Source of the DNA: Lepidodermella squamata
Taxonomy: Eukaryota; Gastrotricha
Direction: 5' to 3'
Assembly (NCBI GenBank): GCA_047495785.1
Contig: JBLDXI010000046.1
Coordinates: 1,302,001 to 1,366,000 of the forward strand
DNA length: 64,000 nt
The position numbers and the translations under genes are program-made. How positions within the stretch are numbered: position 1 is the stretch's first letter; every line of letters starts with the position of its first letter. Shown one piece after another: positions 1 to 13,084 of the stretch. Under the pieces are notes generated by a model that had not been told where the DNA came from, searched no databases, and was given only the letters and a program-made list of their open reading frames with translations.

Positions 1-224
1 CCAGTTGTGATCTTCAAGTTTTATCTTTTTTGAATTATTATAATAAAAAAGCTGCGAGAAATCACGATTCAATTGCATTTTTTATTGTCACATGCTCTCG
101 GAATGATGAATGGTGTTTGAAACGAAGTCGAATAATTGTGCGAGTAGCAGTTGGTTTTTTGTCGAGTAAAAAGCACCGTGAAACAACAATATAATTTACA
201 GCAGTAGTAGTAATCTAATTATTA

Positions 225-1804
225 TCACTGCAAGCGAGTCCAGTTGCGGCGTTCGATGCTGCGCATACAGATAGCGGCGGTGATGAACGACCAGCCGATG
301 AGTTCGATGGCGCCGCCGATGATTGCGAATATGTTGATGAACGAGACGACGCAGTAGTCGACGCGAGATGCCATAGGGTCAGCGGCAACAGCTCGGATGA
401 TGGCGGTTTTGTTGTTGTAGTCGGCGGTCAAATCGCTGCAATAATCGCTCGTTGTTTCCATGTACAACACCGAACCAGCGATGCATAGCACGCCTAAGAA
501 AATTAGCAAATTTAATTATTTAAAACTGAAATTTAGAAGTCGGAAAAAACGTTGATGAGAAAGTTATAAAATTTTCAGTAGAACAGTCAAGATATGATAA
601 ATTAAAATGCTGGCCTTATTTAGTAAATTCCGTTAAACAACGGTAAAAAGGATTTAATTTCATTTTTTTCTGGCTTGAAACTTGAAAATTAAAAAGGCAA
701 CAACTCTCGGGAAAAACAGCCAGCCGCCTTGAATTATTTGAAGTTTTAAGAGAACAACAATCCTACTGAGAAAACAAATCAAACTTCAAAATCTAGAGGA
801 TCCAAAACTTGAAAAGTAGGCTGAAATAACTGAAATTCGAAGATTTGACGATAGGTTGTTCCAAGTAAAAACTTAAATTTAGGGTTCCAGCACTAAATTT
901 GAGGGTCCAACAACAGATTTTCGAGTTTCACGTCTTCCCCTGAATCGAAATTTTTTATAACCACAGCTAACAGATAGATCTCACCAATACGCGTATTTGG
1001 AGCCAAGATCGATCAGTTAAGGATTTTTACTTGAAGAGCCAATATCGATTCAAATTATCGATTTTAAAAATCACTGATGCTTGAACAATTTTTGACATCC
1101 ATTTTAATTTTAAATTTACATTTCTGGAACCAAAAATGTAAAAAAATTCTACCTAGCTGAGGGTACCGTGTATCTAAAAAACCCAGGGTTGTGCAGGCGG
1201 CAGCAGTATCAAATCTGAAAAATTAATTTTGTAGAGATCTCAGTTTTAGCGGTGAATAACTCGAGGACCAAAAAATAGTTTCCTAAATTTGATGAAAAAA
1301 TTGGAAATTTTTTTCAGGAAATTTACCTGCTGCGAGCATTCCAATTGAGAAACCGACCAGAAAAAGCATGTTCTTCTCGAGTTGGGGAGCAAACTTGTGC
1401 AGGGTCAAGCCGATAGCGATGAAAAAGCAGAGAGCCATGCCGATACTGACTAGAACCTCAGCAGCCAGTAGACTGCCGTGTCGATTCTCCAACAAATTCG
1501 GCCGAATTTCGTTGACATACTCCGCACCCTCCGTCCAAGTGTCAGGCGTGTGGAACAATTTCGCCGACGTAAAATTCGAATGATTGCCAATTTGTTGCGT
1601 GACGCCAATTTCCCACAAGCCGAATTTAGCTGTTACGGTTACATTTTGATCTGCCGGCTCGTATTGCGATGTATTAGGCGGTAAAATGATTGAAATGCTG
1701 AGCCATTCGTCGAGCGCAAAACTGATTGTTTGACACAAGAAACCGGCGATTGAAATCAGGGTGGCAATAAGTAGGAGAGTAGGCACGGATAGTTTGACGC
1801 CCAT
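225..1804 (-). CDS. Claudin/PMP22-like four-TM membrane protein
   Basis: Two exons, 1804-1327 and 493-225, give 248 residues with a GT-AG intron joined in phase 1 (GCAGCAG|GCGTGC). Four hydrophobic segments are visible: residues about 8-30, 113-135, 140-165 and 205-230. The first extracellular loop carries FGLWEIGV, matching the GLW signature of the claudin/PMP22/EMP family, plus several N-glycosylation sequons (NTS, NVT, NHS, NFT). Family members form septate or tight junctions or act as channel subunits at the plasma membrane. I do not see the W-GLW-C-C pattern in full, so a more distant tetraspan (for example a calcium-channel gamma-like or clc-type protein) is possible. The start is the first ATG after upstream stops. 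The intron is long (833 bases) because it holds a dispersed repeat copy. Confidence 0.6.
494..1326. other. Long intron of the claudin-like gene with a repeat copy
   Basis: No coding sequence is evident. Positions about 871-1170 belong to a dispersed repeat family that recurs at 13.1-13.5 kb, 33.3 kb and 46.5-46.9 kb. The rest is AT-rich and unstructured. Confidence 0.6.
871..1170 (+). repeat. Dispersed repeat family, copy 1
   Basis: Shares blocks with a reverse-strand copy at about 13.09-13.48 kb: AATTTAGGGTTCCA, CGAGTTTCACGTCTTC, GATAGATC, GCGTATTT and the core GAGCCAATATCGATTC followed by TATCGATTTTA and AATCACTGAT. The order of blocks is the same in each copy, so this is one element rather than chance similarity. 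No open reading frame is present; it looks like a non-autonomous mobile element. Confidence 0.6.
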
Positions 1805-2504
1805 AGTTTTTTCGCAACCAAAAACTTGAGTATATAAATTATACGATGAGTAAAAAAACTATTCAAATATTTGAATAAAATTATTTCGTGTTTAGCACGC
1901 GATTTTCTCGGAAAAACAAAATTTCTACGCTACTACTACTACTATTCAAGCTCGCCATATGTACTAATATAAGGCTGATGCTATATAGCAGCATGTTGTA
2001 TGGTCTAATACACAGTCGTGAAAGCACAACAAGTGTGTGTCTGAGGCATAAAAGCTAGATACGACAGTGCAGTTCTCTGTACGTAGGCATGGCGAGATAT
2101 AATAGGCAAACTAGGATTAGCCTCATCGCCAGTGAATAACCGGCCGTTTTATCTCGACTTTTTGCGCGCAACATCCTGCTATCGTAATAAGCCTTATAAA
2201 CCTGATAAGAACTATGAAGGAGGCTAATTGTTATAACATATTTTTCAGTTCCCACAGCGACCTAATTTTTCTCAGTATCGTAACGGTGATTAAATTTGGA
2301 CAATCTGGCATTTCGTAATTTTTTGCTCTCAGCTGGGAAAGCTAAGAAAATTTCGTTGCAAATCAGCTGGTAGTCTGAAACAGTTTCCCAGATTTTAAAA
2401 ATATTTTGAATTTTTTCTATTTTTAAAAAATTTGTAACGTCTCTCAAAACGAGATCCAGTCAACTCGAATTCTCATTTCTTCGAAATTTTCCTCAAGCTA
2501 ATAT
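1805..2504. other. Intergenic, nothing recognised
   Basis: AT-rich sequence upstream of the claudin-like gene. Probably includes its promoter; no coding region or structured element was seen. Confidence 0.5.
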
Positions 2505-2792
2505 AGGGGCGTAACCAGGAATATATTTTGGTAATTTTTATGGACATCTGGGCGAAAATTTCATTTTCCCCATTCCCCAGGAGAATCCAAGGTCGCCGAG
2601 TGCCGATTTTCAGTAGGAAATATCGACAATATCAGGATTTCGAGCGGAGCGAGAAAAATGTTGGAAAAAATTTCCTCCACGTTACATGCAATTTGAGCCA
2701 TTTTCTAGAGGAAATGGGCCGAAAAGGGGATTTTGAAATTATCAGTTTGGTAGTTCTTTGAACAAGCAAAACAACCAGCTGGTTACGCCCCT
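2505..2792. mobile_element. MITE-like element with perfect 14-bp terminal inverted repeats
   Basis: AGGGGCGTAACCAG at 2505-2518 is exactly the reverse complement of CTGGTTACGCCCCT at 2779-2792. The 288-base interval has no transposase-like reading frame, so this is a non-autonomous DNA transposon. GCTAA occurs on both sides of the element (just left of TAT and immediately right of the repeat) and may be the target duplication, although this is not certain. Confidence 0.6.
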
Positions 2793-3582
2793 GCTAACAA
2801 CACCTTGAACTGTCCACAGATGAAGAAAAATGAAGCGTTTTTCGCCTAGAGTTCAATGAAAAGGATTCGTTAAGGCTACGGTCAATTTGGAAGCGATAAA
2901 TGCTTTGAAATCAGTTGCTGGAAAAGAATTTGAAGTGAGCTCTAATGACGTCATTAGTTTCATGGATTAAATAACTCATTAAAATGTCAATAAAACGGTG
3001 CATATGCTAATGAACCGACCAAATTTACTCATACCTTTTTTTTATAAAATCAAGGTAAAATTTGAAAATTCGCAAATTTCGAAAATTCATTGGATTTATG
3101 CTCTGGAAACGTCAAATTTTGGCTGATTTTTCTCCGAAGCTTTTACGATATCTAAGCAAAAATCGTTTAAATTACGCAATTCGCAAATTTTTATTTCAAT
3201 TTCTGCCGACAAATATAGAATTTTTTTTATTCCTGTAACAACCTTAAAAAATCCGATTTTCTATCAATCATCAGACAAAAAAAGAAAAGAAAGAGTAGTA
3301 AATATATAGGCTGCTTTATGACATGTCTAGGCTCTCTACAAAAAAGGAACATTGAGTCTCAATAGCGAGAGGAGATTCAGAGATGATAAGCATTTGCACA
3401 AAATAGTAGTAATATTTTTTTCAAAATCAAATACGACCGAGATTCAGCGGTTGAAATTTTCTGTTAATGCGCTGAGAGAGATTGAACAAATATCAATATT
3501 AGACAAGAAGATGGAAGATGTTGTAAAGAGCCTAAAATCGAACGATTCATTTTTGTTTTGCATCACAAATCACCGCGATAGC
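2793..3582. other. Intergenic, nothing recognised
   Basis: AT-rich sequence beyond the 3' end of the first 7TM gene. Short open frames here are not supported by splice signals or recognisable protein similarity. Confidence 0.5.
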
Positions 3583-5912
3583 TCAAAGCTGCTGATGCGT
3601 CGTTGCCGCAGCCGCATCGTCATGAAAATTATTGCCCGCAAATGTCGCGGCGAACCCGCCGGCTGGAGTGTTGTTGTTATTCGACGCCAATAGCTGGCTG
3701 TAGGCAGGCGGTGGGGCGATCGGGGCTGATTGGTGGAGGCGATGGCCAGGCAAGTCAGAGTCGTCATGGCACGGCGAGACGGCTAGAATTTCGAGCCGAT
3801 CATCGGCCATACCCTCGGCGTCGTGGCCTAGAATAGCCGCGGCGCCACCCCCGCCGCCTGACATGGAAATTCTGAGACGTTGCACGAAAGACACGCCGCC
3901 GCCGCTGTTTGACGAGGAATCGTCTCGCCGGTTCAGGCACGAATGTTCAGTCGCGGCTCGCCACCGGTCGAACAGGCCGTTGACGTCGAGGCGTGTTGCA
4001 GGCCGCGTTGTTGCGGTTACCAGCGGGATGGAGGCGAGGCTGATGACGTGTAGCGTGAGAACGAGGTCGAAGTGGATGGTTCGCAGGGCGAGCCGGTCGT
4101 CGGTTGTGTACAGCTCGATCAGCGCGAATAGACTGTCGACGAAAACCGGAGTTGCGTACGTGAATAGCACTAGCATTACGGCAAGGCAGTCATCCCTATA
4201 ATTTCAAATAAAAAATTAGACAATTCGATACATTTGAAGCCGAAAAACTAAAATTGAATCTAAAGCGTGGAAAAATATTGGAAAAGGCCATAATTCTGAA
4301 TTTTTTGGTTAGAAAATTTGCTCGAAGCGGAATAAAATGGCAATTAAATTGCAATAAGTATTGTACATTTCCAGGCCGCTTTGTAAGCCTAAGAATCCAT
4401 CTTATCAAGACTCAGTCAAGTTATTAAAATTATTTTTTACTATGAATTGGGTTCAAGTTTTGGAATTGGGCCATAAAATGAAATCCAGTGAAAAATCGGG
4501 TTAGCAGCCTAGCAATCCCTTGCAGCAAAAGCACAGGTTATTTTTTTCATAAAATTCCAAGTCTTACCAGCTTTCGAATGGTGTAAAGCTCAAGGTAATT
4601 GGAGTGATAACATATTTTTTGAAAAATGTTATAATCAGAGGAATTTCCTAAGCGAATCCCAAGTTAGTTAGAAACCAGCTCCATTTCTAACGCAGAAATG
4701 AAAAACTTTGGATAAAATTAGGGAAAGGCATTGCCTAAGCATTTTTCTATCTATAATCGAAAGAAAACAAAAAACCCGGAAAAACAGTTTTTGCATTGGC
4801 AAAATTTTGGCCTATATCCCAAATTTAATTTTTTTTTCAAAATTTGACCCAAATTCTATGGGGGATCTTGAAATACAGTCGGCTGTCGCATTTGCAAATG
4901 AGCGTCCAACGTTACCCGCCAATTATCCAAGGTTAGGCAAACACTCTTTAAATTAAAAAAAAATCAGGTAAATCTAGAAAAATTCTCAAAAATTGCCGGA
5001 AAATCAGAAATTTTTTGGGCTCGAATTTAAATTGTTTTCAAGAAAAAACTGGTTTTTTTCAGAAGCTATACCCCTCGCTCCAGTTGGTTTCAAAAATAAA
5101 ATTTTTATTTAAAATTTTCCGAATGTTTTTTCGGTTGAAAAAATGTACCTTAAAAGATGCCGATCGGGTAGATGAGCCGAAGCAGCTCGAATGGCGATAA
5201 GCGTTCGCACGAGGAAGAAAAACGCGAGAACGAACGCCGAGCCGTCGACGAAAACAAACTTGAGCCATACGGTTTTAACGTACTCAATGTACAACTGATA
5301 TTCGAAAGATCGACAATGGACTAGTAGAAAGTGAATGTTGACGAGGAAAGAAAACGCCACGATAACGACAACAAACGCGACAATGTGCCGCGGCCGTAGC
5401 GCATACTGCGGCCACGCAATGTTCAAATACTGCAGCGCGGCTACGAGGGTCAGTATGTAGAAAACAGCCATGTGAACGCTGGCATAGGCGTACGGCAGCA
5501 CGCATACCATCATTTGCGAGCTTTGATACTCGACGTACTGCTGGTGCGTTGTCACCATGAATTGCAGGTGAAACGACGATAGGCTGCGAATTAGCAGGAA
5601 CAACACGGCTAGGTAGATGCTGATCAGCCCAACGTCGACGGTTAGGCACGAACGGCGGCGGAAGCAAAACGCAGTTATGCATAGCAGATTGCCGATAACG
5701 CCCGCGCAAAACGCGAGAATGCACAGGAAAACTAGAATGGCGTCGAGGTGCGTTTTCGGCGACAGGTACCAGGGCGTTGGCGCGTCGTTGTTTGGCGCCG
5801 AATTCGACGACCAGCCAGTTGAGACCCATGTATTTGAAAAATAATCGTCCTCGAACGGCGGCGCGTGTTCTTCATTGCTCGTCAATAGGCTGGAATCTAA
5901 CGTCCCAGGCAT
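3583..5912 (-). CDS. Divergent seven-TM receptor, family member A
   Basis: Exons 5912-5149 and 4195-3583 give 458 residues; the join is CTTTTAAG|GGATGAC. Seven hydrophobic segments are visible, with a conserved Cys before TM3 (MMVCVLPYAYASVHM) and another after TM4 (VNIHFLLVHC) that could form the class A disulfide. The DRY region reads LNIAWPQYA and the NPxxY region reads TATTRPATR, so the usual motifs are missing. Members at 6.6-10.1 kb and 20.7 kb share VDG.AF in TM5, NxHFLLxHC after TM4 and RP(A/L) after TM7. The C-terminal tail is low complexity (Gly, Asn, Ala, His). Nearest class is rhodopsin-like GPCR; the ligand is unknown. The intron lies between TM5 and TM6. The start is the first in-frame ATG. 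Confidence 0.7.
4196..5148. other. Long intron of 7TM gene A
   Basis: 953 bases of AT-rich sequence with no recognisable coding or repeated element. Confidence 0.5.
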
Positions 5913-6637
5913 AAAAATCACTCAATTTAACATTTCTAAAAACAATTAAATGGAAAATTATCAAAGACGTTTTTTTTTACTTCTCGAATTTTCTCATTTC
6001 TCAACAAATTTGAAATTAAATAATTGATTGTATAATTTTTGGTGATAATTAGTATAATACATTTTCATTGTATGATTTTTTTAGATTTTAGCGGAACCAA
6101 ATTTCGTGAAAAATTTCAAAATTAATTTCGAAACATTTTTAAATCAAATTTTGAATTTTTTCAAATTTGGTTTTGCTAAAATTTCAATTTTTTTTAAGGT
6201 GTATAACGCACAGTCGAGACACCGGTAGGACGCGATAGTTGAATTTTTTAAGCTATATTATTTTGGATTTTTTTTCCAGGATAATTATCACCACACAAAC
6301 TGCGTCCACCTTGAAAAAAAGAAGTTGCTTTTTCTCCATTATAAATGTCTGAGTAGAGGATTATTTGAAGTCGAAGCGAAGAAATAAAACGAGACAATGA
6401 GACGACTCAACATAACAAGCTACTTTGAATAGCCGCGAGAAAAAAAAATAATAACGAAAGAAAGGCAACAAATGATAGTAATATTCAAGTCGCAGTGTAA
6501 AAAAGACATCGAGTCTACGATTTTAAAACATCAAAGGCTTTTTAAAAGTGATTTATTACCAATATAAACACGAGCAAAATTTCTCAAGTTTTGAGGAGGC
6601 ACAAATTTACGATGGATGTAAAAAATATTGATAATAA
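5913..6637. other. Spacer between 7TM genes A and B
   Basis: Probable promoter region of gene A and 3' end of gene B. It contains an inverted pair of GCGGAACC motifs at 6087-6183 (separate entry). Nothing else was recognised. Confidence 0.5.
6087..6183. repeat. Inverted AGCGGAACCAAAT motif pair
   Basis: TTTTAGCGGAACCAAATTT at 6087-6103 faces AAATTTGGTTTTGCTAAAAT at 6163-6183, making a short foldback about 175 bases upstream of the ATG of 7TM gene A. The same motif occurs four times just upstream of 7TM gene D. Confidence 0.5.
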
Positions 6638-9600
6638 CTACAGTCCGTCTTCGAAGCCGCCCTGCGAGTCTTGGCATATCGACAGAATTTGAACCTGGTC
6701 GTCGTCCAACCGGCGGCTCGACGACCGGCCCATGCCACTCGCCGGTTCGTGTAGCCCAGCTGTCGGGTTACTCGCGGCTAAAAAGTACCGATTTCCAGCC
6801 GTGGCCGACGACCACCTCACGCCGTTGATCGACCGCGCCGATGCGGCTGTGAATCGGTTGAAATTTCGCGAACAGCACGATTTCATCGCGTCGAGTAGAT
6901 TGTGGCAATCCGAGCGTGACAGCGGCCTGAAACGCGCGAGAACAGCCGGGATTGCGCAGTAGGCAACTTCGCGAACTGCTACGGTTAAAATTCGATGCGA
7001 CGTTAGCGTCATTCGCTCCTTCGCCAGGGCTGACATAGCGTCGACGATGATCGGCATTGAATAAGCGAGGAGTATCAGTAGATAGCCGACGGCTTCGTAT
7101 TTCAGGAGTAGCCGATCTGGGCTGTCCGAATGGATGAGATGTGCGATTGTTCGAGCCAGCATTATTAGCGACATAATGAAAGCCGTTCCATCGACGATGA
7201 TGAATTTTATCTAAAATAAAAGAAATGAATTATAAAAATCAACCCGTTTCATTTTGAAAATAGCTAAAAAAAGTCAAACGTCCCAAAAAATCACAATTTT
7301 TTTCAAGAATCGTGAAAAATAAAAAAAAAGCAAGAATTTTCCAAAATTTAAAAAAACCCATTTCCTTGACTGCTTTTCCATAAGAAATCGCTTTAAAATT
7401 CGACCGGGCGATCCCGTTTCTCTTGGCGCATCAACTAACAACTTCGAATTATCGAAGGCCTAGCCGAACGCTCAAGCAACACCGAGCCCCGAATTTTTCA
7501 TTTTTTTCACATTTTAGCTTCGCCAACGAGCAATTTCACGGCTCGGTTCAGAGACAAACTTTGTTCAATTTAAGCGACGACAAACCAAGTCATCTTGCAA
7601 TCTACAAAGGTGTTGATTAGCACTTCGCTGAACTGGGTTGGCTAATGGTACACGGGTTAAAGTAAAAGGCTGGCAATTTCCTCAAGGAACGACATTTGAA
7701 ACGCGCATCCATCCACAATCTGAAGCGACGGTTAGAATTCCCAACAAGCTAATATAGATGCAGTTTTCGTCGAAATCGTGAACGGTCTAGGCAAACAAAA
7801 TACTGACTGGACAACCACCTGGGTTACCCCATAACGTCATCGCCCTAACAAGATTTGGAGCTCGAACCTTTTGATTTCGGCTCTGCCCATAAAATCGGTC
7901 TGATCATCAATGCGCTACCACTTGCTAACCGCTATCTCTATGGTTCACGGTTCGCGGTGTTAAATATGGTGGTGATTGTCCTTGTCAAAATTGTAACAAC
8001 AAATCATGGATTTGTGTTTGAGTGTAACATTAACATTTGAGTGACAGGCGCATGGAATGCTGGGAATTATCGATTCTTTCAACAATTTTCTGGATATATG
8101 TTACTTCAGTTGGCCAAATTCTTATCTCATTACATTGAAAATTTCGACCTGCTCTCACTCGCGCAGTACTCAGTGATTTCAATGGCTTCATCCCGGAGGA
8201 AATTGAGGCCATGTTCTGCAAATTTGTCGACTCCATCGAACTTTGAAGTTGAATTTTAACGCAAAAATTTCACGAGCTCTGTCATATCTCAACGAAGTTT
8301 GAGGAGACATGGACCATTGTACAAGTACACTGCTAATGAATCTGTGATAATGATGATCGGTCAAGCTTTTTGCACATCCCTGTCAATCCTGAATTCAAGT
8401 CAACTTCCTCTCAAATGTCGCAAGTTTTCGCCCCTGTCGTAGCCGTGCCTAATATCGTTCGCAAAACGATGCATCTGGAAGTGTACAGCATCTGCTGGAC
8501 ACAACTTTCAAAACGAAAATTGAAAAATACAAGTTATGCACTTTCGTGTATCTATGCTTTCCCCCTACTCTGGTCATTGCTGATCTTAGCATCCCAAGCG
8601 CGTTTTCGATGGCTATTACAAGCAACTCGAAAAGTTGGCTGATATTATCCGAGCTGGGAAAGCTTTCAAAATAATCGAAAAGGTCCGCTACAATTGCAAA
8701 ATTAACCAATTGGCGCATGGAAACTGATCTCTAAATTTGCTAATTTTTAAAGGAAATTGAAACTTAAACTAGTTCTTTGAAACTAAACCATACGGGGAGA
8801 ATCTTCCATCCTTTATCCGCGATTTAAATCCCGATGGTAACTGGTTCGCTAATTTTCGGCATTCGACCAGGCATGACTTACTTTCTTGGGATTTTCATAT
8901 TTTTTATTGACGATTACTTTTCGAATTTTTCCAAGATTTTTCTAGATAATAGATAATGAAATTTCCATAAATTTAAAAATGCCAGATTTGAACGGCTTAA
9001 TTATTCAAAATTTGCTTTCGCTAAATTTACGAAATTTACGGAGCTTTTAAACCAACAGAATTTCAAATTTAGAAATGAAAATTATTGAAAATCGAATTCA
9101 CCTGAAAATTTTTGATGCAAAAAAGTTAGTAAAACTACTTACCCAAACGTTTGAAACGTATTCCATGAAATACTCGTAATCAAATCGATCGCAATGCGCT
9201 AACAGGAAGTGAACATTGACCAGAATGCAAAACGTCCATATGAAAATGAGCGCCATTGCAACGTTGCGCATACTAGCGATGCGCGACAGCGGCGAATGAA
9301 CGACGGTCATAAACAAAATCGCCGCGAGTACGGTGATACAGCCGAACAGGCCCATGTGAAACACGGCGTACAAGTACGGCATGGCGCAGTTTGTAAACGG
9401 GTTCGACATGTAAAACACGCTGAAATCAACACTCGGCTTCGGCGTGACGAACAACTCGTTGAACATAACCAACGAGTCTAGAAACAGGTAGTACAGGCAA
9501 AAGTGCATGTTCGAAACAACGAGATCTGACGGCGTTGATTGGCGTTTTCGTCGCATGAGCGCAACGACTAGAAACGTGTTCATAACGAGGCCGGTGATGA

Positions 9601-10093
9601 AAGTTGTCAGAAATAGCGCGATTAATATGTCGAGAATAACTGGGCCGAGGCCTAACGACCGGATGTAAGGGTTAGCGCGGTACTCGGGCGGGAACGACGA
9701 GTTTGCGTTGAAAATCGCCCTCGCCAACGATTCGTTGATCGGCAAACCGGGCCGGCCGGTGAACGGCGGTATCATCGATGTTGAAGTTGTTGAAGTTGAA
9801 GTAGTCGAGGAGAATAAGCTTGAAATTGCTGTTGTTGTTGTCGATGTCTGAAAGCGCCGACCGCCTGATGGGAAGGATCGCGTGCTTTGAGCAGGACTGA
9901 TAGCTCGACTAGGACTAAATGATGATGAAAGAACGCTCGAGTAAGTTGTCGACGAATCAACAACCGCCGAAGTTGTCGATAACAGGATTGAACTCAACGG
10001 GGAGCTCGGCGAAGTTGTTGCCGTGAGTAGTAAAGTTGTTAAATTAGCAGCCACGGTGGCTACGGTCGACGTTGTTAACACCGCGTCGGCCAT
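6638..10093 (-). CDS. Divergent seven-TM receptor, family member B, with Ser/Thr-rich N-terminus
   Basis: Exons 10093-9143 and 7210-6638 give 507 residues, joined in phase 0 (GTTTGG|ATAAAA). The first roughly 145 residues are almost entirely Thr, Ser, Ala and Val, a mucin-like extracellular stalk. Seven TM segments follow, with the family's Cys pair (FTNCAMPYLYAVFHM before TM3, VNVHFLLAHC after TM4) and IKFIIVDGTAF in TM5. The intron is just before TM5, a different place from gene A. There is no DRY or NPxxY. Rhodopsin-like by topology only. The intron is 1.9 kb and holds degenerate coding-like sequence. The tail is rich in Ser, Arg and Asp. Confidence 0.7.
7211..9142. other. Long intron of 7TM gene B with possible mobile-element debris
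   Basis: The segment at about 7.4-8.75 kb has a more balanced base composition than its surroundings and several medium-length open frames on both strands, which suggests a decayed insertion. I could not match any frame to a known family. The flanks are AT-rich. Confidence 0.3.
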
Positions 10094-13084
10094 TTTTCAA
10101 CCAATATAATCACCCATTGCCGAAGAATACTAGAAAAATTAAATTAAAATGCGTTATTTTAAGGTGGAATTTTTATGTTTTTTCTTAAGATTTTTCGCAA
10201 AAATTCAACACGCAAAATATGGCCCGATTCTCTTGAAGTAAGAATCACCAAAAAATTAGAAAAGAATTTTCGGCAAGTGGAAGTTATCTCTAATGAATCC
10301 AAAAAATTGGTAGAAAAAATCTAATTTATAAGAAAATTATTTTAAAAAATCACCCTAGAAAAAGCAGAATCACAAAATTCGTTTCGCTTTCTATTTCAAC
10401 TGCAAAAATTGCCAAAAATACGGAAAAAATAATTCAAAGGCTTGAGAATCTAAAATACCAGTTGGCTTGTGTAATTTAAATCCGCAAAAATTTAAAATAT
10501 TCAAAACTAAAAATTCGCGAATATTCCTAATATGGCCGTAAACTGGGCTACCGAACGCGATGAGGTTCCTGAACCAAATGAGCGATTATTTTAGGAATCA
10601 ACGGCTCTCAAAATTTGCAAAAATTTGCAAAAAAAACTCGAAACCTAAAAATAGGCTCCAAGCTAAAAATTCAGCTTACTTTCCACTCACTGCAGTCGAA
10701 TTAAAGCTATATCAATTTTATTAAATAGGTAGAAGAGGTCAGGTTCAATTTATTCCGCATGAAAATTGATCAAAATATTAGAAAATAAATAAAAAACGGC
10801 TAGTGATAATCTGTGTGATAATATCAGATATCTCGCATATTCATCTTAAAGCCGCACTGTTAGATAGAAGTGCGTTGGTCAGGTGGGCCGATCTATCGTG
10901 TAGAGGTAATGATAGGGCGAGAATACAGCGAAAGCAAACAAACAAACATGTAATCTACCTATACGAGAATCGCTTAGTTAGCACTGATGCACTTATATGT
11001 ATACATAACAGCAAATATTTCAACAAGCTGCCATTTTTTCGCTATACTGTGTATTATCTCGGCCTTCTTCTAATATAAAAGGCGATCGCGGCCGGAATAC
11101 CGACCGACCTGATAATACATACTAGTAATTTTCTACAAATGCTGCTACATGTTTTTTCAAGGCTCATTTGCCTGTAGTAGTCAAGGTACCAGAAGTGCAT
11201 ATTATGGAGTAGAAAAATCGGCGGCGTGGGGCGAAGCTTAACTGAGCGAAAATTGCTATCATTTCGGCGCGCCAGATGGACGCAAAAATATTCGACGATA
11301 TTTTTAGTAGAGTATATAATAATTTTACAGGGCCAGCCGAAAAACGCACCAGCTAAACAATAAACAAAAAAGGACAAAAAATAATCTAACGCAATAATTT
11401 CTGCGGCTGAACTGAAAAATCGAATGATAATAAAAGCAAATACCAAGTATAATCCACTATTATCCGAGTATAAAAAAAGAAGCGAGCGCATCCGAACTCG
11501 AGTTGATGCTTCGTTCTCGCTTTAATAGCATAGTAGAGCGCGCGCGATTTTTCCGACGACATATATCGTAAAAATTTATATTAGGCCCCATATATAGCAT
11601 GCGAAAAAGCAGCTGAAGAAAACGACGATGTATGTCTAGAGAACAAAACTATATATGCGAGCGCGACAGGCTCGATCGATGCGAAAAACACAACACAGGG
11701 TGAGAGAGAGACAGCAGCGCGCAAGAGGCGGTACTGCCTATATTATACTGCATTTTCGCTTATATATTATATAAATATAACGGCAATGTTGTGCGTGTAA
11801 TATTTTTGCGTATGAAAGACACAATGAATCATATTTCCACAGCGCGCGCGCGCTCACATTTTTAGCGAAAAAGACGCGATACTTGTGAGGTAGACCTAGA
11901 CCGCGTGCTGAAAAATAGTGGTCCGCAATTTGACGCGCAAACAAACAACAACAACGGCGGCGCCGCCGCAGTGGTATTATTATAATAATAAAAATAATGC
12001 ATATCTCCTTCTAAAAAATAGAGCCAAAATTCATTTACACTCGCTGAAGGTCATCGTTAAAAGCATATAGCGCTTCTGTAGTATATTATATCTGTCAATA
12101 AAATGTTATTATCTCAGCGAAAAATCAGCGTGAAAAATAAAATTTGATACAAAGTCTTTATGAATACAAAGTGTTATTAAGGTGGCAACAAAATGGTGCC
12201 GAAATGTGATTATGTACGAAAGCCGCTAAGACGCGCGCTGAATTTGCGAATGACAAATGAAGGCAAGGAGGAGGCGCCCGCAGCAGAATCGTCTCTGAGC
12301 TTCCCTATAAACGTCAACAACAACAACAACAATAACAATATTCAATCGTAATGAAATGAAAATATACAACAGCAGCGTTTTGCGATTTTGTGCGACAAAC
12401 GCGTACATCATGTAAGTACAACGCGGCTGCTTGACTTTATTAACTATTAGCTTTGTCGCCATTGAATAAAATCCTGTGTGTGTTGTCTATCTAACGCTGA
12501 ATAACAAGCACGCGCGCGCGTGTTGGGGAAAAATCGAAACTTCAGCGGCGCTCAAATTTGAATGAATGAATGATTCACAAACAAATCAGGTGCGAAGGTA
12601 GTCGTTTATAAATCAAGGTGATACAAGCTGAAATTCCGGGTAGAGGAAGACCTTAAAACCTAGCTATAATCCTCACGTGATCAAAGAATCAACATTTCTC
12701 AGTAAAACTCTCAAGTTGATCTTCCTGAATCTCTTGTCGTCTCAGCTCAATCAAAATCCGAAATTTGAACATTTTTTTTAATTTTGCGAGAACAATTTCT
12801 GAAGAGAAGGACATTTTTACTCGTTCTACATAATTTTCTAAAATAAATGGAAATTCGAATCTCCTGTGAGAGAACACTATCATACCACTAACCGCCTTTG
12901 TTTAGCTTTAAAATGTAATAAAGCGAAGTGCAAACAGACCATAATAAATCAAATTTATGCAATTTTATGATATTTCGCAGCGGTTAAATACTTCGGGGTC
13001 TTAGTATTAGCGGAAACCGGAAGCGGAACAAATTTTTGAATAATTAATTCAACCAAAATTTATTTGCGAATGGGTTAGCGCCAC

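Noticed and set aside
3352-3693. 113-codon frame, plus strand
   Set aside because: Overlaps the antisense of the C-terminal exon of 7TM gene A and has no ATG; composition follows the spacer.
8041-8259. Possible Ty3/gypsy reverse transcriptase fragment (NYRFFQQFS)
   Set aside because: Only a few residues resemble the YYRRFIPNFS region and the rest of the frame does not continue the domain.
11054-11491. 145-codon ATG frame, minus strand, hydrophobic
   Set aside because: Lies in AT-rich DNA where hydrophobic codons are expected by chance; no splice partners, no recognisable motif.
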